Shown here: positions 1 to 7,959 of the stretch, in pieces
Position numbering within the stretch: the first letter of the stretch is position 1
Layout: each line of letters starts with the position of its first letter
Assembly (NCBI RefSeq): GCF_028993615.1
Contig: NZ_CP118632.1
Span: 3,844,001 to 3,908,000 of the forward strand
Direction: 5' to 3'
DNA from: Herbaspirillum sp. WKF16
GTDB lineage: Bacteria; Pseudomonadota; Gammaproteobacteria; Burkholderiales; Burkholderiaceae_D
DNA: 64,000 nucleotides
Made by a program: the position numbers and the translations under genes
The notes under the pieces: model-generated
Seen by the model: only the letters and a program-made list of their open reading frames with translations
Told to the model about the DNA's origin: nothing
Database searches by the model: none

Positions 1-201
1 GGGGATGATCAGGCCGATGCTGCCGGTCACCTTGCTCTTCAACGAACGCGCCAGCGCGCTGGGCACGTAGGCCAGCTCCTCGACCGCGCGCAGCACGCGC
101 TCGCGCGCCTGCTCGCTGACCGGGCGGGTTTCGTTGAGCACATGGGAGACCGTGGTGTAAGACACTCCGGCCAGCCTGGCGACGTCCTTGATGGTTGACA
201 T
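1..201 (-). CDS. LacI-family transcriptional regulator, N-terminal part (runs off the left edge)
   Basis: The 67 visible codons begin [20 protein letters not shown] and contain the helix-turn-helix of the LacI family, followed by the hinge helix (SALARSLK) that inserts into the centre of the operator. The effector-binding domain lies outside the window. ATG at 201 is chosen because the HTH starts a few residues later, as is usual for the family. It is the last gene of the sugar ABC operon, 25 bp after the permease stop. The YTTVSHVLN recognition helix and the hinge leucine resemble PurR and RbsR, and the only good matching operator nearby is the palindrome at 3891-3908. Autoregulated repression of the whole operon is inferred; the inducer is probably the transported sugar. 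Confidence 0.9.
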   Translation of the reverse strand, partial: MSTIKDVARLAGVSYTTVSHVLNETRPVSEQARERVLRAVEELAYVPSALARSLKSKVTGSIGLIIP

Positions 202-226
202 GGATCGGTCTTGGGTAAGCCCGCGC

Positions 227-1201
227 TCAGCGCGCGTGGCGCTGGCCGCGCCGGCGATAGGTATCGAGGATCACGGCCACGACAATGACCGCGCCCGTGA
301 TGATACGCTTCATCGGCTCGGACACGCCGACCTGCGCCAGCCCGGCCTCCAGCACCGAAATGATCAGCACGCCGATGAAGGTGCTGATGATGGAGCCGCG
401 ACCGCCCATCAGGCTGGTGCCGCCGATCACCACCGCCGCGATCACCTGCAGCTCCATGCCGACGCCGCCGTTGGGGTCGGCCGCTTCCAGGCGCGACACC
501 TGGAACAGCGCGGCGATGCCGGCAAAGGCGCCCATCAGCGCGAACGCCAGCACCTTGCTCGGGTTGGGGTTCACTCCCGACAGCCGCACCGCTTCCTCGT
601 TGGTACCGATGCCGATCCAGTAGCGGCCCAGCACGGTGCGCGTCAACACCAGGTGCGCCGCCACCACGATGGCGATGGCGGACAGGAAGGCCGGCGACAT
701 GCCCAGCAACACCGGCGAGCTGACCCCGTCCACCGCGCTGCCGATGTATTCGGTGCGCGAGTTGGTGACCTGGTAGGCCAGGCCGCGGGCGATCTCCAGC
801 ACGCCCAGCGAGACGATGAAGGACGGGATGCGCCAGTGCACCGAGACCAGCCCGGTCAGCGTGCCGCAGGCGGCCGCCACCACCATGCCCAGCAAGGCGG
901 CGGCGTACAGCGGCCAGCCCCAGCGCACCATGGCCATGGACAGCATGGAGGCCGCCAGCGCCATCACCGAGCCGACCGAGAGGTCGATGCCGCCGATGAT
1001 CAGGATGAAGGTCATGCCCACCGCCATCACCACCAGCGGCGGGATGTCGTTGGACAGCGTGATGAAGGTGGCCGCGCTCAGGAAGTTCTCGCTGAGGAAG
1101 GCGAACATGACGCACATCGCCAGCAACGCGGCGACCAGTCCCAGGTAGTTCTTGGCGCCGGCCAGCCAGGTGGCCCGGCGGGTATTGGAGGAAGTCAGCA
1201 T
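227..1201 (-). CDS. Sugar ABC transporter permease, RbsC/BPD_transp_2 type
   Basis: A 324-aa integral membrane protein starting [15 protein letters not shown], with about ten hydrophobic segments. It carries the carbohydrate-uptake-2 permease signature region ([17 protein letters not shown] near residues 60-75) and the cytoplasmic coupling stretch [18 protein letters not shown] before [13 protein letters not shown]. Length matches RbsC (about 320 aa). ATG at 1201 is chosen because the first transmembrane segment follows directly and the reading frame upstream overlaps the ATPase gene. It should form the membrane channel of the importer, working with the ATPase 38 bp upstream and the binding protein. 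The substrate cannot be read from the sequence; ribose, xylose or a sugar alcohol are the usual choices. Confidence 0.93.
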   Translation of the reverse strand: MLTSSNTRRATWLAGAKNYLGLVAALLAMCVMFAFLSENFLSAATFITLSNDIPPLVVMAVGMTFILIIGGIDLSVGSVMALAASMLSMAMVRWGWPLYAAALLGMVVAAACGTLTGLVSVHWRIPSFIVSLGVLEIARGLAYQVTNSRTEYIGSAVDGVSSPVLLGMSPAFLSAIAIVVAAHLVLTRTVLGRYWIGIGTNEEAVRLSGVNPNPSKVLAFALMGAFAGIAALFQVSRLEAADPNGGVGMELQVIAAVVIGGTSLMGGRGSIISTFIGVLIISVLEAGLAQVGVSEPMKRIITGAVIVVAVILDTYRRRGQRHAR

Positions 1202-1239
1202 GTGTTCGGTGTCCCGTGATCCGTTGTTCTGTGACGGCG

Positions 1240-2808
1240 TTATGCCGTATTGCCGGCGACCTGGGCCGCGTGCGCGGCCTCCTGGCGCCCGACGTAGCCG
1301 CTGAAGGCGGCCGCCAGGATGCGCTCCTGCGACCAGTCCTCGCGCGCGAAGGTGTCGACGATCCTGCCTGCGCTCATGACCGCGATGCGATCGCAGATCT
1401 GCATCAGCTCGCGCAGGTCGCTGGAGACCACCAGCAACCCCTTGCCCTGCCCGGCCAGTTCGGCGAACAGGCGATAGATGTCCGACTTGGCGCCGATGTC
1501 GATGCCGCGCGTGGGCTCGTCGAACAGCATCACCGGGCAATCGCGGTACAGCCAGCGCGCGATCACCACCTTCTGCTGGTTGCCGCCGGAGAGCTCCCCG
1601 GCCGCCTGCGCCACGCTGCCCGAGCGGATGCGCAGCTTGTTCACGTACTGGCGCGCCACCTCGTTCTCGGCGCCGTGGTCCAGCAGGCCGGCCCGGCTCA
1701 CGCGCCCGAGGTCGGCCAGCGAGGTATTGACGCTGATGGCCTGCGGCAGCAGCAGGCCTTGTCCCTTGCGGTCTTCGGTGACCATGGCGATGCCGGCGCG
1801 CACCGCGTCCTTGGGGCTGCGGATCGCGGCCGGCTGCGCGCTGTCGCCGATGAAGATCTCGCCCTGGTCGGCGCGGTCGGCGCCGAAGATCAGGCGCAGC
1901 AATTCGGTGCGGCCGGAACCGATCAGCCCGGCGATGCCCAGCACCTCGCCCGCATGCAGGGCAAACGAGGCCGGCTGCACCACGCCGCCGCGACCCAGCC
2001 CGCGCACGCGCAGGATGGGCGCGCCGATCTGGCGATGGGCGGGGTCCAGGTCGACCTTGGTCAGCTCGCCGGCCATCAGCTGCACCAGCTGTTCGGTCGA
2101 GTAGCGGCTGATGTCGTCGTCGCACACCAGCTTGCCGTCGCGCAGCACCACGATGCGGTCGGCGATGCGCTTGAGCTCTTCCAGCCGGTGCGAGATGTAG
2201 ATGATGGCCACGCCCTCGGTGCGCAGGCGCTCGATGCGGGCGAACAGGAGCTCGACCTCGCGGCTGGTCAGCATCGCGGTCGGCTCGTCGAGGATCAGGC
2301 AGCGGCAGCTGCCGATCAGGTTGCGGGCGATCTCCACCATCTGCTGGTGGCCCAGTCCCAGCTCGCCGACCGGCGTCCATGGGTCGAGCTCGCCCAGGCC
2401 GACCACCTCCATCTGGCGGCGCGCGTCCTCGGCCAGCTGCCGGCGGTTGATCCAGCCGAAGCGGCGCGGCAACTTTTCCAGGAACAGGTTCTCGGCAATG
2501 GACAGCGTGGGGATCAGGTTCAGCTCCTGCATCACCATGCGGATGCCCAGCGCCTCGGCCTGCGTGCGCGAGGCCGGCGCGTACGGCTGGCCGTCCAGAC
2601 GCATCGCGCCGGCGCTGGCCTCGACCAGGCCGCAGACGATCTTGGAAAGCGTGCTCTTGCCGGCGCCGTTTTCGCCGGTCAGCGCCAGCACCTGGCCGGG
2701 GCGCAGCGCCAGGTCGACGCCCTCGAGCACCGGCGCGGCGTAGCTCTTGCCGATGCCCGACAGCGTCAGCAGGGGAGCGGAAATGGGAAGGGAATCGGTC
2801 GGCTGCAT
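1240..2808 (-). CDS. Sugar ABC transporter ATP-binding protein, double-domain RbsA type
   Basis: A 522-aa protein with two tandem ABC domains, as in RbsA, MglA and XylG. The first has Walker A GENGAGKST (about residues 46-54), the signature-like LGLGHQQMVEIARN and Walker B CLILDEPTAML. The second has a degenerate Walker A (GLIGSGRTE), the signature LSGGNQQKVVIARW and Walker B VMLFDEPTRGIDIG. One canonical and one weakened P-loop is normal for this family. It powers import through the downstream permease. ATG at 2808 gives an N-terminus (MQPTDSLPISAPLLTLSGIGKSY) that fits the family. There are 80 bp between the binding-protein stop and this start. Confidence 0.95.
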   Translation of the reverse strand: MQPTDSLPISAPLLTLSGIGKSYAAPVLEGVDLALRPGQVLALTGENGAGKSTLSKIVCGLVEASAGAMRLDGQPYAPASRTQAEALGIRMVMQELNLIPTLSIAENLFLEKLPRRFGWINRRQLAEDARRQMEVVGLGELDPWTPVGELGLGHQQMVEIARNLIGSCRCLILDEPTAMLTSREVELLFARIERLRTEGVAIIYISHRLEELKRIADRIVVLRDGKLVCDDDISRYSTEQLVQLMAGELTKVDLDPAHRQIGAPILRVRGLGRGGVVQPASFALHAGEVLGIAGLIGSGRTELLRLIFGADRADQGEIFIGDSAQPAAIRSPKDAVRAGIAMVTEDRKGQGLLLPQAISVNTSLADLGRVSRAGLLDHGAENEVARQYVNKLRIRSGSVAQAAGELSGGNQQKVVIARWLYRDCPVMLFDEPTRGIDIGAKSDIYRLFAELAGQGKGLLVVSSDLRELMQICDRIAVMSAGRIVDTFAREDWSQERILAAAFSGYVGRQEAAHAAQVAGNTA

Positions 2809-2888
2809 GAAAGCGATCGCGCGAAAGAAATCGGAACCGGCCTGCGCCGCCGTTGGCGGTGCGCAGGCCGCGGTCGCCGCGAAGCGGC

Positions 2889-3833
2889 TTACTTGGTGAT
2901 CAGCGAGACCTTGGTCTCGACCACGCCGCCCAGGCTGCTCTGCGGCTTCTTCTCGGTCACCGCCTTGAGGGCGGTTTCAATGCCGTTCACAGCCTGCTGC
3001 GAGGCGTACTGGTCGACGGTGGCCAGCACCCGGCCGTCTTTGAGCATGGGCTTGATGGCGGTGATGTTGTCGTAGCCGACCAGCAGCACCTTGCCGTTCT
3101 TGCCGGCGGCGCGAATCGCCGCCACCGCGCCCAGCGCCATGTTGTCGTTACCGGCCAGGATCGCCTTGATGTCCGGATGGGCGTTCAGGATCGACGCGGC
3201 GACCTTGTTGCCCTGGTCGATTTCCCACTGCCCGGACTGCACCGTCACCACGGTCGCGCCGGCGTCCTTCATCGCATCCTGGAAGCCCAGCGTGCGCTGC
3301 TGCGCGTTCACGGTGGTGGACACGCCTTCGATGATGGCGACCTTGTCGCCCTTCTGCAGCTGCTTGCCCAGGTAATCGCCGGCCAGCTTGGCACCCTTGC
3401 GGTTGTCCGGGCCGACGAAGGGCACGCTGATACCCTTCTCCTTCAATGCCGCGTCGTCGAGCTTGTTGTCGATGTTGACCACGATGATGCCGGCGTCGAT
3501 GGCCTTCTTCACCACCGGCACCAGCGCCTTGGAATCGGCCGGCGCGATCACCAGCGCGCTGACCTTGGAGACGATCATCTGCTCGACGATCTTGATCTGG
3601 TTGGCGGTGTCCTGTTCATCCTTGATGCCGTTGGCGATCAGGTCGTACTGGCTGGCGTGCGCCTTCTGGTGCTCGCGCGCGCCGTTCTCCATGTTCAGGA
3701 AGAACTCGTTGGCCAGCGACTTCATCACCAGGGCGACCTTGGGCTTGGCGGTGGACTGCGCCATCACGGCGCCGGGAAGGATCGCGCAGGCGAGCGCGGC
3801 GGCCGCGAAATGGCGGCGGGACATGTTGTTCAT
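2889..3833 (-). CDS. Periplasmic sugar-binding protein, Peripla_BP_4 / RbsB type
   Basis: A 314-aa precursor starting MNNMSRRHFAAAALACAILP with a cleavable signal peptide (likely cut after AVMA). The mature protein has the two-lobed RbsB-like fold: VALVMKSLANEFFLNMENGAREH, ALVIAPADSKALVPVVKKAIDAGIIVVNIDNKL, and later AILAGNDNMALGAVAAIRAAGK. ATG at 3833 is preferred over an upstream ATG because GGAGACACAG lies directly before it and the signal peptide starts there. It is the first gene of the operon, downstream of the LacI operator. It delivers the sugar to the permease-ATPase pair. Exact ligand unknown. Confidence 0.94.
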   Translation of the reverse strand: MNNMSRRHFAAAALACAILPGAVMAQSTAKPKVALVMKSLANEFFLNMENGAREHQKAHASQYDLIANGIKDEQDTANQIKIVEQMIVSKVSALVIAPADSKALVPVVKKAIDAGIIVVNIDNKLDDAALKEKGISVPFVGPDNRKGAKLAGDYLGKQLQKGDKVAIIEGVSTTVNAQQRTLGFQDAMKDAGATVVTVQSGQWEIDQGNKVAASILNAHPDIKAILAGNDNMALGAVAAIRAAGKNGKVLLVGYDNITAIKPMLKDGRVLATVDQYASQQAVNGIETALKAVTEKKPQSSLGGVVETKVSLITK

Positions 3834-3890
3834 CTGTGTCTCCGTTATGGATGTTGTCGGCGAATCAACGAAGTTGTCCGCCGTTATGAT

Positions 3891-3908
3891 CGCGCAAACG
3901 TTTGCGCG
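3891..3908. promoter_or_regulatory. Perfect 18-bp LacI-family operator upstream of the sugar operon
   Basis: CGCGCAAACGTTTGCGCG is its own reverse complement. It matches the PurR/RbsR style of LacI-family sites (CGCAAACG half-sites with a central CG). It lies 58 bp upstream of the binding-protein start. A possible -10 hexamer for the minus strand (TATTCT, 3914-3919) sits just upstream of it, so bound repressor would cover the transcription start region. The likely ligand is the LacI protein encoded at 1-201. Confidence 0.8.
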
Positions 3909-4057
3909 AAAACAGAATAGCACCGGGAAATCATAAAAAAAAGCCCTTTGCGGGGATTTTTTTGGCGGGGTTTCCTGGCGGGAATGATGGCGGCAGGAAT
4001 GTGGACGGGTGCGGCGCCGACAGGGAGCCGACGGCTTTCGTTGCGCACCGGCGGCCG
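3909..4057. other. Intergenic stretch upstream of the sugar operon
   Basis: This holds the putative minus-strand -10 (TATTCT, 3914-3919) and an A8 run followed by a T-run around CCC/GGG (about 3935-3963), which could fold as a weak A/T-rich hairpin. No gene is seen here. It leads into the repeat fragment at 4058. Confidence 0.4.
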
Positions 4058-4250
4058 TGGACAGGCTGCGATACGCCGCTTCGATACGCCGCTGCGCGGC
4101 TACTCAGCCCAAACGGAATGTGTCGGTGTGCGACGGACGACGCTGGGTCCCTGCTTTCGCAGGGACGACGGAGAGGGAAAAACTGGCATCGCCGGCGGGA
4201 TGAACCGGCCCACACCTTGTCGTTCCTGCGAAAGCAGGAACCCGGCGTCG
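4058..4250. repeat. Dispersed repeat fragment with two head-to-head REP-like palindromes
   Basis: It contains the ACGCCGC...GCGGCTACTCAG element (hairpin GCCGC-TGC-GCGGC near 4090) that is also found in the two large arrays. It also carries two copies of a short palindrome in opposite orientation: 4141-4170 (TCCCTGC-TTTC-GCAGGGA core) and 4219-4250 (TTCCTGC-GAAA-GCAGGAA core). The two copies can also pair with each other. Non-coding; short reading frames through it are not credible. Confidence 0.8.
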
Positions 4251-4304
4251 TTCAACTGACGTCGCCATGCGAAGGCAGCATGCCCAAGCCATCGCCAACC
4301 GCCA

Positions 4305-4787
4305 TCAAAACATCCCGTTCCCGCTGGCGGTCTTCTCCGGCACGGCCTGCATCACATCCCAGTGCTCGACAATCTTCCCCTCTCGGTCAAACCGGAAGAT
4401 GTCGACAATCGCCATCCCGCGATCCCCCTCGCCCGTCACCGTATGCACATGCAAGGCCACCAGGTCGCCCTCGGCGATGGCGCGATGGACCGTGCTGCGA
4501 CGTTGCGGATAACGCGCGAAGATCTGCGTGAAGGCGGCGACAAAGGCGGCGCGCCCATTGGCCACGCGCGGATTGTGCTGGCGATAGTCGTCAGCGACAT
4601 AGCGCTGCGCCGCCGACAGATCGTGCTGGTTGAAGAACTGCTCGTAGAAGGCCAGCGCATTGCGCTTGTTGGATTCGGCCTGGGCCGAGGCGGCGACTGG
4701 CGGAGCGGATGCGGGCAACGCGGTGCAGGCGGATAGAACGGCCGCCATCGACAGGCAGGCGGCGGGAATCAGGCGGCGCAGGAACAT
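4305..4787 (-). CDS. SnoaL/NTF2-like lipoprotein
   Basis: A 160-aa protein with a lipoprotein signal (MFLRRLIPAACLSMAAVLSAC; lipobox LSAC), so probably anchored in an envelope membrane after processing at Cys21. The rest is a SnoaL/NTF2-like domain: NALAFYEQFFNQHDLSAAQRYVADDYRQHNP, RSTVHRAIAEGDLVALHVHT and DIFRFDREGKIVEHWDVMQAVPE, the usual ester-cyclase-like pattern. No function is known for this group beyond binding small hydrophobic ligands. It lies 59 bp downstream of siaD on the same strand and might be co-transcribed, but there is no functional link. Confidence 0.8.
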   Translation of the reverse strand: MFLRRLIPAACLSMAAVLSACTALPASAPPVAASAQAESNKRNALAFYEQFFNQHDLSAAQRYVADDYRQHNPRVANGRAAFVAAFTQIFARYPQRRSTVHRAIAEGDLVALHVHTVTGEGDRGMAIVDIFRFDREGKIVEHWDVMQAVPEKTASGNGMF

Positions 4788-4846
4788 GGGAAACTCTCGG
4801 ATCTTCTGGACTAGCCGATGGTAGCGCAAAGCCCCGCCGCGCGTGT

Positions 4847-5557
4847 TCAGGCCTCGCGCTCGACGCGGTTGCGGCCGCCGCGCTTGGCCTGGTAGAGCGC
4901 CTCGTCGGCGCGCGCGTAGGCGTCCTCGAAATCGCCGCCGGCCGCGCTCCACGACACGCCGAAACTCGACGTCACCGGACGCGACGGCATGCAGGGAAAC
5001 ACTTCGCCCGCGATCGCCTGGCGGATGCGCTCGGCCAGCGCGACCGCCTCGTCCAGCGCGACGCCGGCCAGCAGGATGGAAAACTCCTCGCCGCCGACGC
5101 GGCCGACGACGCCCACGCCGTCCAGCGCCAGGCGCAGGCGGTCCACCAGTTCGCGGATCACCGCGTCGCCGGTCGGGTGGCCGAACTCGTCGTTGATGCG
5201 CTTGAAGAAATCGATGTCCAGCACCACCACCGACATCGCCGATTGTTCCAGGATGCGGTGCGCGCTCTCGAACACGGCGCCGCGATTGAGTGCGCCGGTC
5301 AGGTTGTCGTGCCGCGCCTTGTAGTCGAGCTCGTCGCTGAGCTGCTGCAGGCGCGCGTTGAGCAGGTTGAGCTCGCGCTCGGTGCGGTCGCTGCGCGAAA
5401 TCAGGCGGCGGCTCTGGCGCATCAGCTGGCCGTAATGCTGCACCAGTTCCTCCAGCGCCGCGCGATAGCGGGCGAAGTCGCCGGTGTCGCTGGCCAGCAC
5501 GCCGTTGGCGCGCTCCAGGGCTTCCGCTTCCGCTTCGAAGAGATCGACGTCGCTCAT
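4847..5557 (-). CDS. siaD: Diguanylate cyclase of the Sia module (SiaD-like)
   Basis: A 236-aa cytosolic protein with an N-terminal helical/coiled-coil part (about 1-78) and a GGDEF domain (80-232). The domain has DNLTGALNR (84-92), DIDFFKRINDEFGH (114-127) and the active-site motif GGEEF (155-159), so it should make cyclic di-GMP. No RxxD inhibitory site is seen ahead of GGEEF. The ATG overlaps the stop of siaC by one base (TGATG), indicating coupling. In Pseudomonas aeruginosa the SiaD cyclase is switched on by binding unphosphorylated SiaC; the same gene order here supports the same partnership. Lack of membrane segments matches SiaD. Confidence 0.9.
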   Translation of the reverse strand: MSDVDLFEAEAEALERANGVLASDTGDFARYRAALEELVQHYGQLMRQSRRLISRSDRTERELNLLNARLQQLSDELDYKARHDNLTGALNRGAVFESAHRILEQSAMSVVVLDIDFFKRINDEFGHPTGDAVIRELVDRLRLALDGVGVVGRVGGEEFSILLAGVALDEAVALAERIRQAIAGEVFPCMPSRPVTSSFGVSWSAAGGDFEDAYARADEALYQAKRGGRNRVEREA

Positions 5558-5943
5558 CAGCTTTGCACCGCGTGGTCGTTGAACACCAGGGCCGAGAAAT
5601 CCTCCTGCAGCTCCTGGCCGAACTCGAAGATGGTGTCGTCGTCCTCATCGTGGTACCAGTTCAGCACCACCTCGGCGCCCGACTCGGCCTTCTCGTTCAA
5701 GGCATCGAACAGCGAGAACAGCATCTTGGTGCTGGAGCTGTTGAAGTAGGCCAGCGCCACATTGACGGTGATGCCGGCATCGCCGCCTTCATCCAGGAAG
5801 CGGCGCAACGTGGCGATGATCTCGCCCCAGAACTGCGCCGCGTTTTCCGGATAGGACTCGCCCTTCAGGGAGAGCGTGCGCTCATCGAAGCGGAAGTCGA
5901 CTTCCGGGGAGCTGGCGCTTGCCGCGATAAATAAATTGTCCAT
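5557..5943 (-). CDS. siaC: SiaC-like phospho-switch protein (DUF1987)
   Basis: A 128-aa protein of the SiaC/DUF1987 family. The stretch YFNSSSTKMLF (66-76) holds the threonine (Thr72 here) that corresponds in position to the Thr phosphorylated in P. aeruginosa SiaC. The N-terminal FRFDERTLSLKGESYPENA and the acidic C-terminus (WYHDEDDDTIFEFGQELQED) are typical. Known role in the family: SiaB phosphorylates it, SiaA dephosphorylates it, and the unphosphorylated form binds and activates SiaD. The start at 5943 is preceded by GGAACG. There is a 41-bp gap after siaB, and the stop overlaps siaD. Confidence 0.9.
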   Translation of the reverse strand: MDNLFIAASASSPEVDFRFDERTLSLKGESYPENAAQFWGEIIATLRRFLDEGGDAGITVNVALAYFNSSSTKMLFSLFDALNEKAESGAEVVLNWYHDEDDDTIFEFGQELQEDFSALVFNDHAVQS

Positions 5944-5984
5944 AGATTCGTTCCAATGCAAAGAAGCCCGGCTGGCAGGCTCCG

Positions 5985-6548
5985 TCAGATGGTGGCCCTC
6001 AGGTAGAAGGTAGAGGCGCCGTCCGCGTCCGGCGCTGAAAATTCGAAGTCCAGCGGCGCGCTGGCATCGCGCGCCACGGTCAGGAAACCGAGGCCGGCGC
6101 CCTTGCTGTCGGGAGGCGTCTCGGCGCGCAGCATTTCCTTGTACTCGGCCTTGATCTCGTCGATGGTCAGCGAGCGCAGGTGCTCCAGCTTGGGACGCAG
6201 CTTGCCCGCCATTTCGCCGTCCACCGGGTTGGCGCAATGCAGGTAGTACACGCCATCGGTGAGCGAGATGAAGACCGCGCCGCGGCGCATCGACGGCTCG
6301 GTGGCCTGGCCTTCCTTGGCATGCAGGTCGGACGAATAGTGGACGATGTTCTGCGCCATCTCGATGAAGGAGGAGAACAGCTTGCGGCGGGTCTGCCCCA
6401 CCGCGCCGGTGTGCTCGGCGCGCAGCTTCACGGCGTCGGCCATGGCGGCGATGATGGTTTGCGAGAAGTAGCCGACGTAATAGAAGATCACGTCGCGCCG
6501 TTCGACGTAGCTGTGGAACTCAGCCCATTGCTGCTGGATGCCGCTCAT
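5985..6548 (-). CDS. siaB: SiaB-like protein kinase
   Basis: A 187-aa protein of the SiaB family, related to GHKL ATPases. The N-box-like stretch SSFIEMAQNIVHYSS (59-73, Glu63 and Asn67) and a glycine-rich lid SKGAGLGFLTVARD (148-161) are visible. It is expected to phosphorylate SiaC on a threonine. ATG at 6548 overlaps the siaA stop by four bases (ATGA), so translation of the two opposing enzymes, phosphatase and kinase, is coupled. No membrane segment; cytosolic. Confidence 0.88.
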   Translation of the reverse strand: MSGIQQQWAEFHSYVERRDVIFYYVGYFSQTIIAAMADAVKLRAEHTGAVGQTRRKLFSSFIEMAQNIVHYSSDLHAKEGQATEPSMRRGAVFISLTDGVYYLHCANPVDGEMAGKLRPKLEHLRSLTIDEIKAEYKEMLRAETPPDSKGAGLGFLTVARDASAPLDFEFSAPDADGASTFYLRATI

Positions 6549-7837
6549 GCGTGTTGCCCGTGTTGGTGGTTGATGGCGCCGCCCAGGCGCGCGCCGAAGA
6601 AAGTGACGTCGTCGCGCCGGCGCTGGCCGCCCTGGTAGCTGCGGTGGCCGGCCATGACCTCGCGGCCGAGCTCGGCCATCGGCAGGTGGCGGTGCTCCTG
6701 CAGCGCGCGGCGCAGGCGTTGCTTGCCGAAGGCGATGTTCTTGGCGCCGCCGATCTGGTCGATGATGCCGTCGGTGGAGACGAATACGATCGCGCCCGGC
6801 TCGACCTGCACGCTGCGGTTTTCCCATTGCATGTCGTCGGGCGTGTCGACGTAGCCCAGGCCGGTGCGCTTGCCGTCGATGGTCTGCACCTCCTCGCCGT
6901 CGGCCGACAGCACGAACAGCGACATCTTGGCGTTGGCGCAGGTCAGCGTGCGGGTGGCGCTGTCGAACCAGAAGAAGCAGGCGTCCATGCCGTCGTCGGA
7001 CTCGGACTGCACATCACCCTGGCCGGCGGCCGGCTTGCCGGCGCCGGACTGCTGGCCCAGCACGCGCTTCATGGCGCGGTTGACTTCATTCATCACCAGC
7101 GCAGGGTTGCGCGGGCCGTGCAGCTCCAGCGCCTGCTTGAGCGAGGACGAGGAAATCAGGGTCAGGAAGGCGCCCGGCACGCCGTGGCCGGTGCAGTCGG
7201 CGACGGCGGCGAACCAGCCGTCGGCGTGATGTTCGAAATGGTAGAAGTCGCCGCCGACCACGTCGCGCGGCTCCCAGACCAGGCAGGCGTCGCCCAGCGC
7301 CTGCGACATGGCCGAGCGCGAGGTGCTCAGCATGGCGCGCTGGATCACGCTGGCGTAGTCGATGCTCTGCATCACCTGGCGGTTCTTCTCGACCTGCAGC
7401 GCGACCAGCTCGCGCATCAGCGCCAGGCCCGAACCGAGGCCGGCGAGGCGGCCCTGCCCGACGATCAGAAAACCGTCGGCCAGCGTCTTGTCGCCCGAGG
7501 CCACGGCCATCGCGCCCAGGGTTTCGATCGGCGTGTCGCTCTCGACGATCAGCGGATCCTTGTCCATGAAGGCGATGCAGCTCTTGCGCTCATACAGCTC
7601 GCGGTGATACGGCTTGGACATCTGCGACATGAAAATATGCCGGCTGATCAGCCCGATCGGGCGATCCCCCTCCACCACCGGCAGGCTCACCAGCTCCTTG
7701 TGCAGGCCGAACACCTCCAGCACCTTGGCATTGTTCTCGTCGAACGCCACCACCGGCACCGTCACCGCCAGCGCCCCCGCTGTCGGCTGAAAAATCTTGT
7801 TCCCCATCGCCGGGGTAAGGCTGAAATGGTTGTCCAC
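6545..7837 (-). CDS. siaA: SiaA-like PP2C/SpoIIE phosphatase with a CBS-like N-terminal domain
   Basis: A 430-aa protein. Residues about 25-150 look like a CBS-domain pair (LPVVEGDRPIGLISRHIF, DPLIVESDTPIETLGAMA, DGFLIVGQGRLAGLGS). Residues about 160-420 are a PPM/SpoIIE phosphatase with metal-binding VGGDFYHF (Asp197), ADCTGHGVPGAF (Asp214), STDGIIDQIGG (Asp356) and RRDDVTFF (Asp409-Asp410). It should dephosphorylate SiaC and so raise c-di-GMP output. P. aeruginosa SiaA instead has a membrane-anchored periplasmic sensor and HAMP; here a soluble, possibly nucleotide-sensing module takes that place. The start is a GTG at 7837 without a strong ribosome site; ATG at 7807 is an alternative. Confidence 0.85.
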   Translation of the reverse strand: MDNHFSLTPAMGNKIFQPTAGALAVTVPVVAFDENNAKVLEVFGLHKELVSLPVVEGDRPIGLISRHIFMSQMSKPYHRELYERKSCIAFMDKDPLIVESDTPIETLGAMAVASGDKTLADGFLIVGQGRLAGLGSGLALMRELVALQVEKNRQVMQSIDYASVIQRAMLSTSRSAMSQALGDACLVWEPRDVVGGDFYHFEHHADGWFAAVADCTGHGVPGAFLTLISSSSLKQALELHGPRNPALVMNEVNRAMKRVLGQQSGAGKPAAGQGDVQSESDDGMDACFFWFDSATRTLTCANAKMSLFVLSADGEEVQTIDGKRTGLGYVDTPDDMQWENRSVQVEPGAIVFVSTDGIIDQIGGAKNIAFGKQRLRRALQEHRHLPMAELGREVMAGHRSYQGGQRRRDDVTFFGARLGGAINHQHGQHA

Positions 7838-7959
7838 CGTGCTTGCCCGCGAATGAAATTTTGATCAATCGGCGATCATATTTAATTCGTGTGACAGCAA
7901 TATGACGCTCAGCCCACGTATCAGCGGGCAGGAAACGCGCTTGCCGCAAGGCAATGCAA
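7838..7959. other. Intergenic region, likely sia promoter area
   Basis: A 122-bp gap between the stop of the PotC-like gene and siaA. It is AT-richer than its surroundings (7855-7905) and holds a short CTTGC-C-GCAAG palindrome near 7940. A sia promoter is expected here, but no -10/-35 pair is convincing. Confidence 0.35.

Noticed and set aside
227..2380. A 717-residue fusion of ABC ATPase and permease
   Set aside because: The first part is a shadow frame of the ATPase gene. The true permease starts at 1201.
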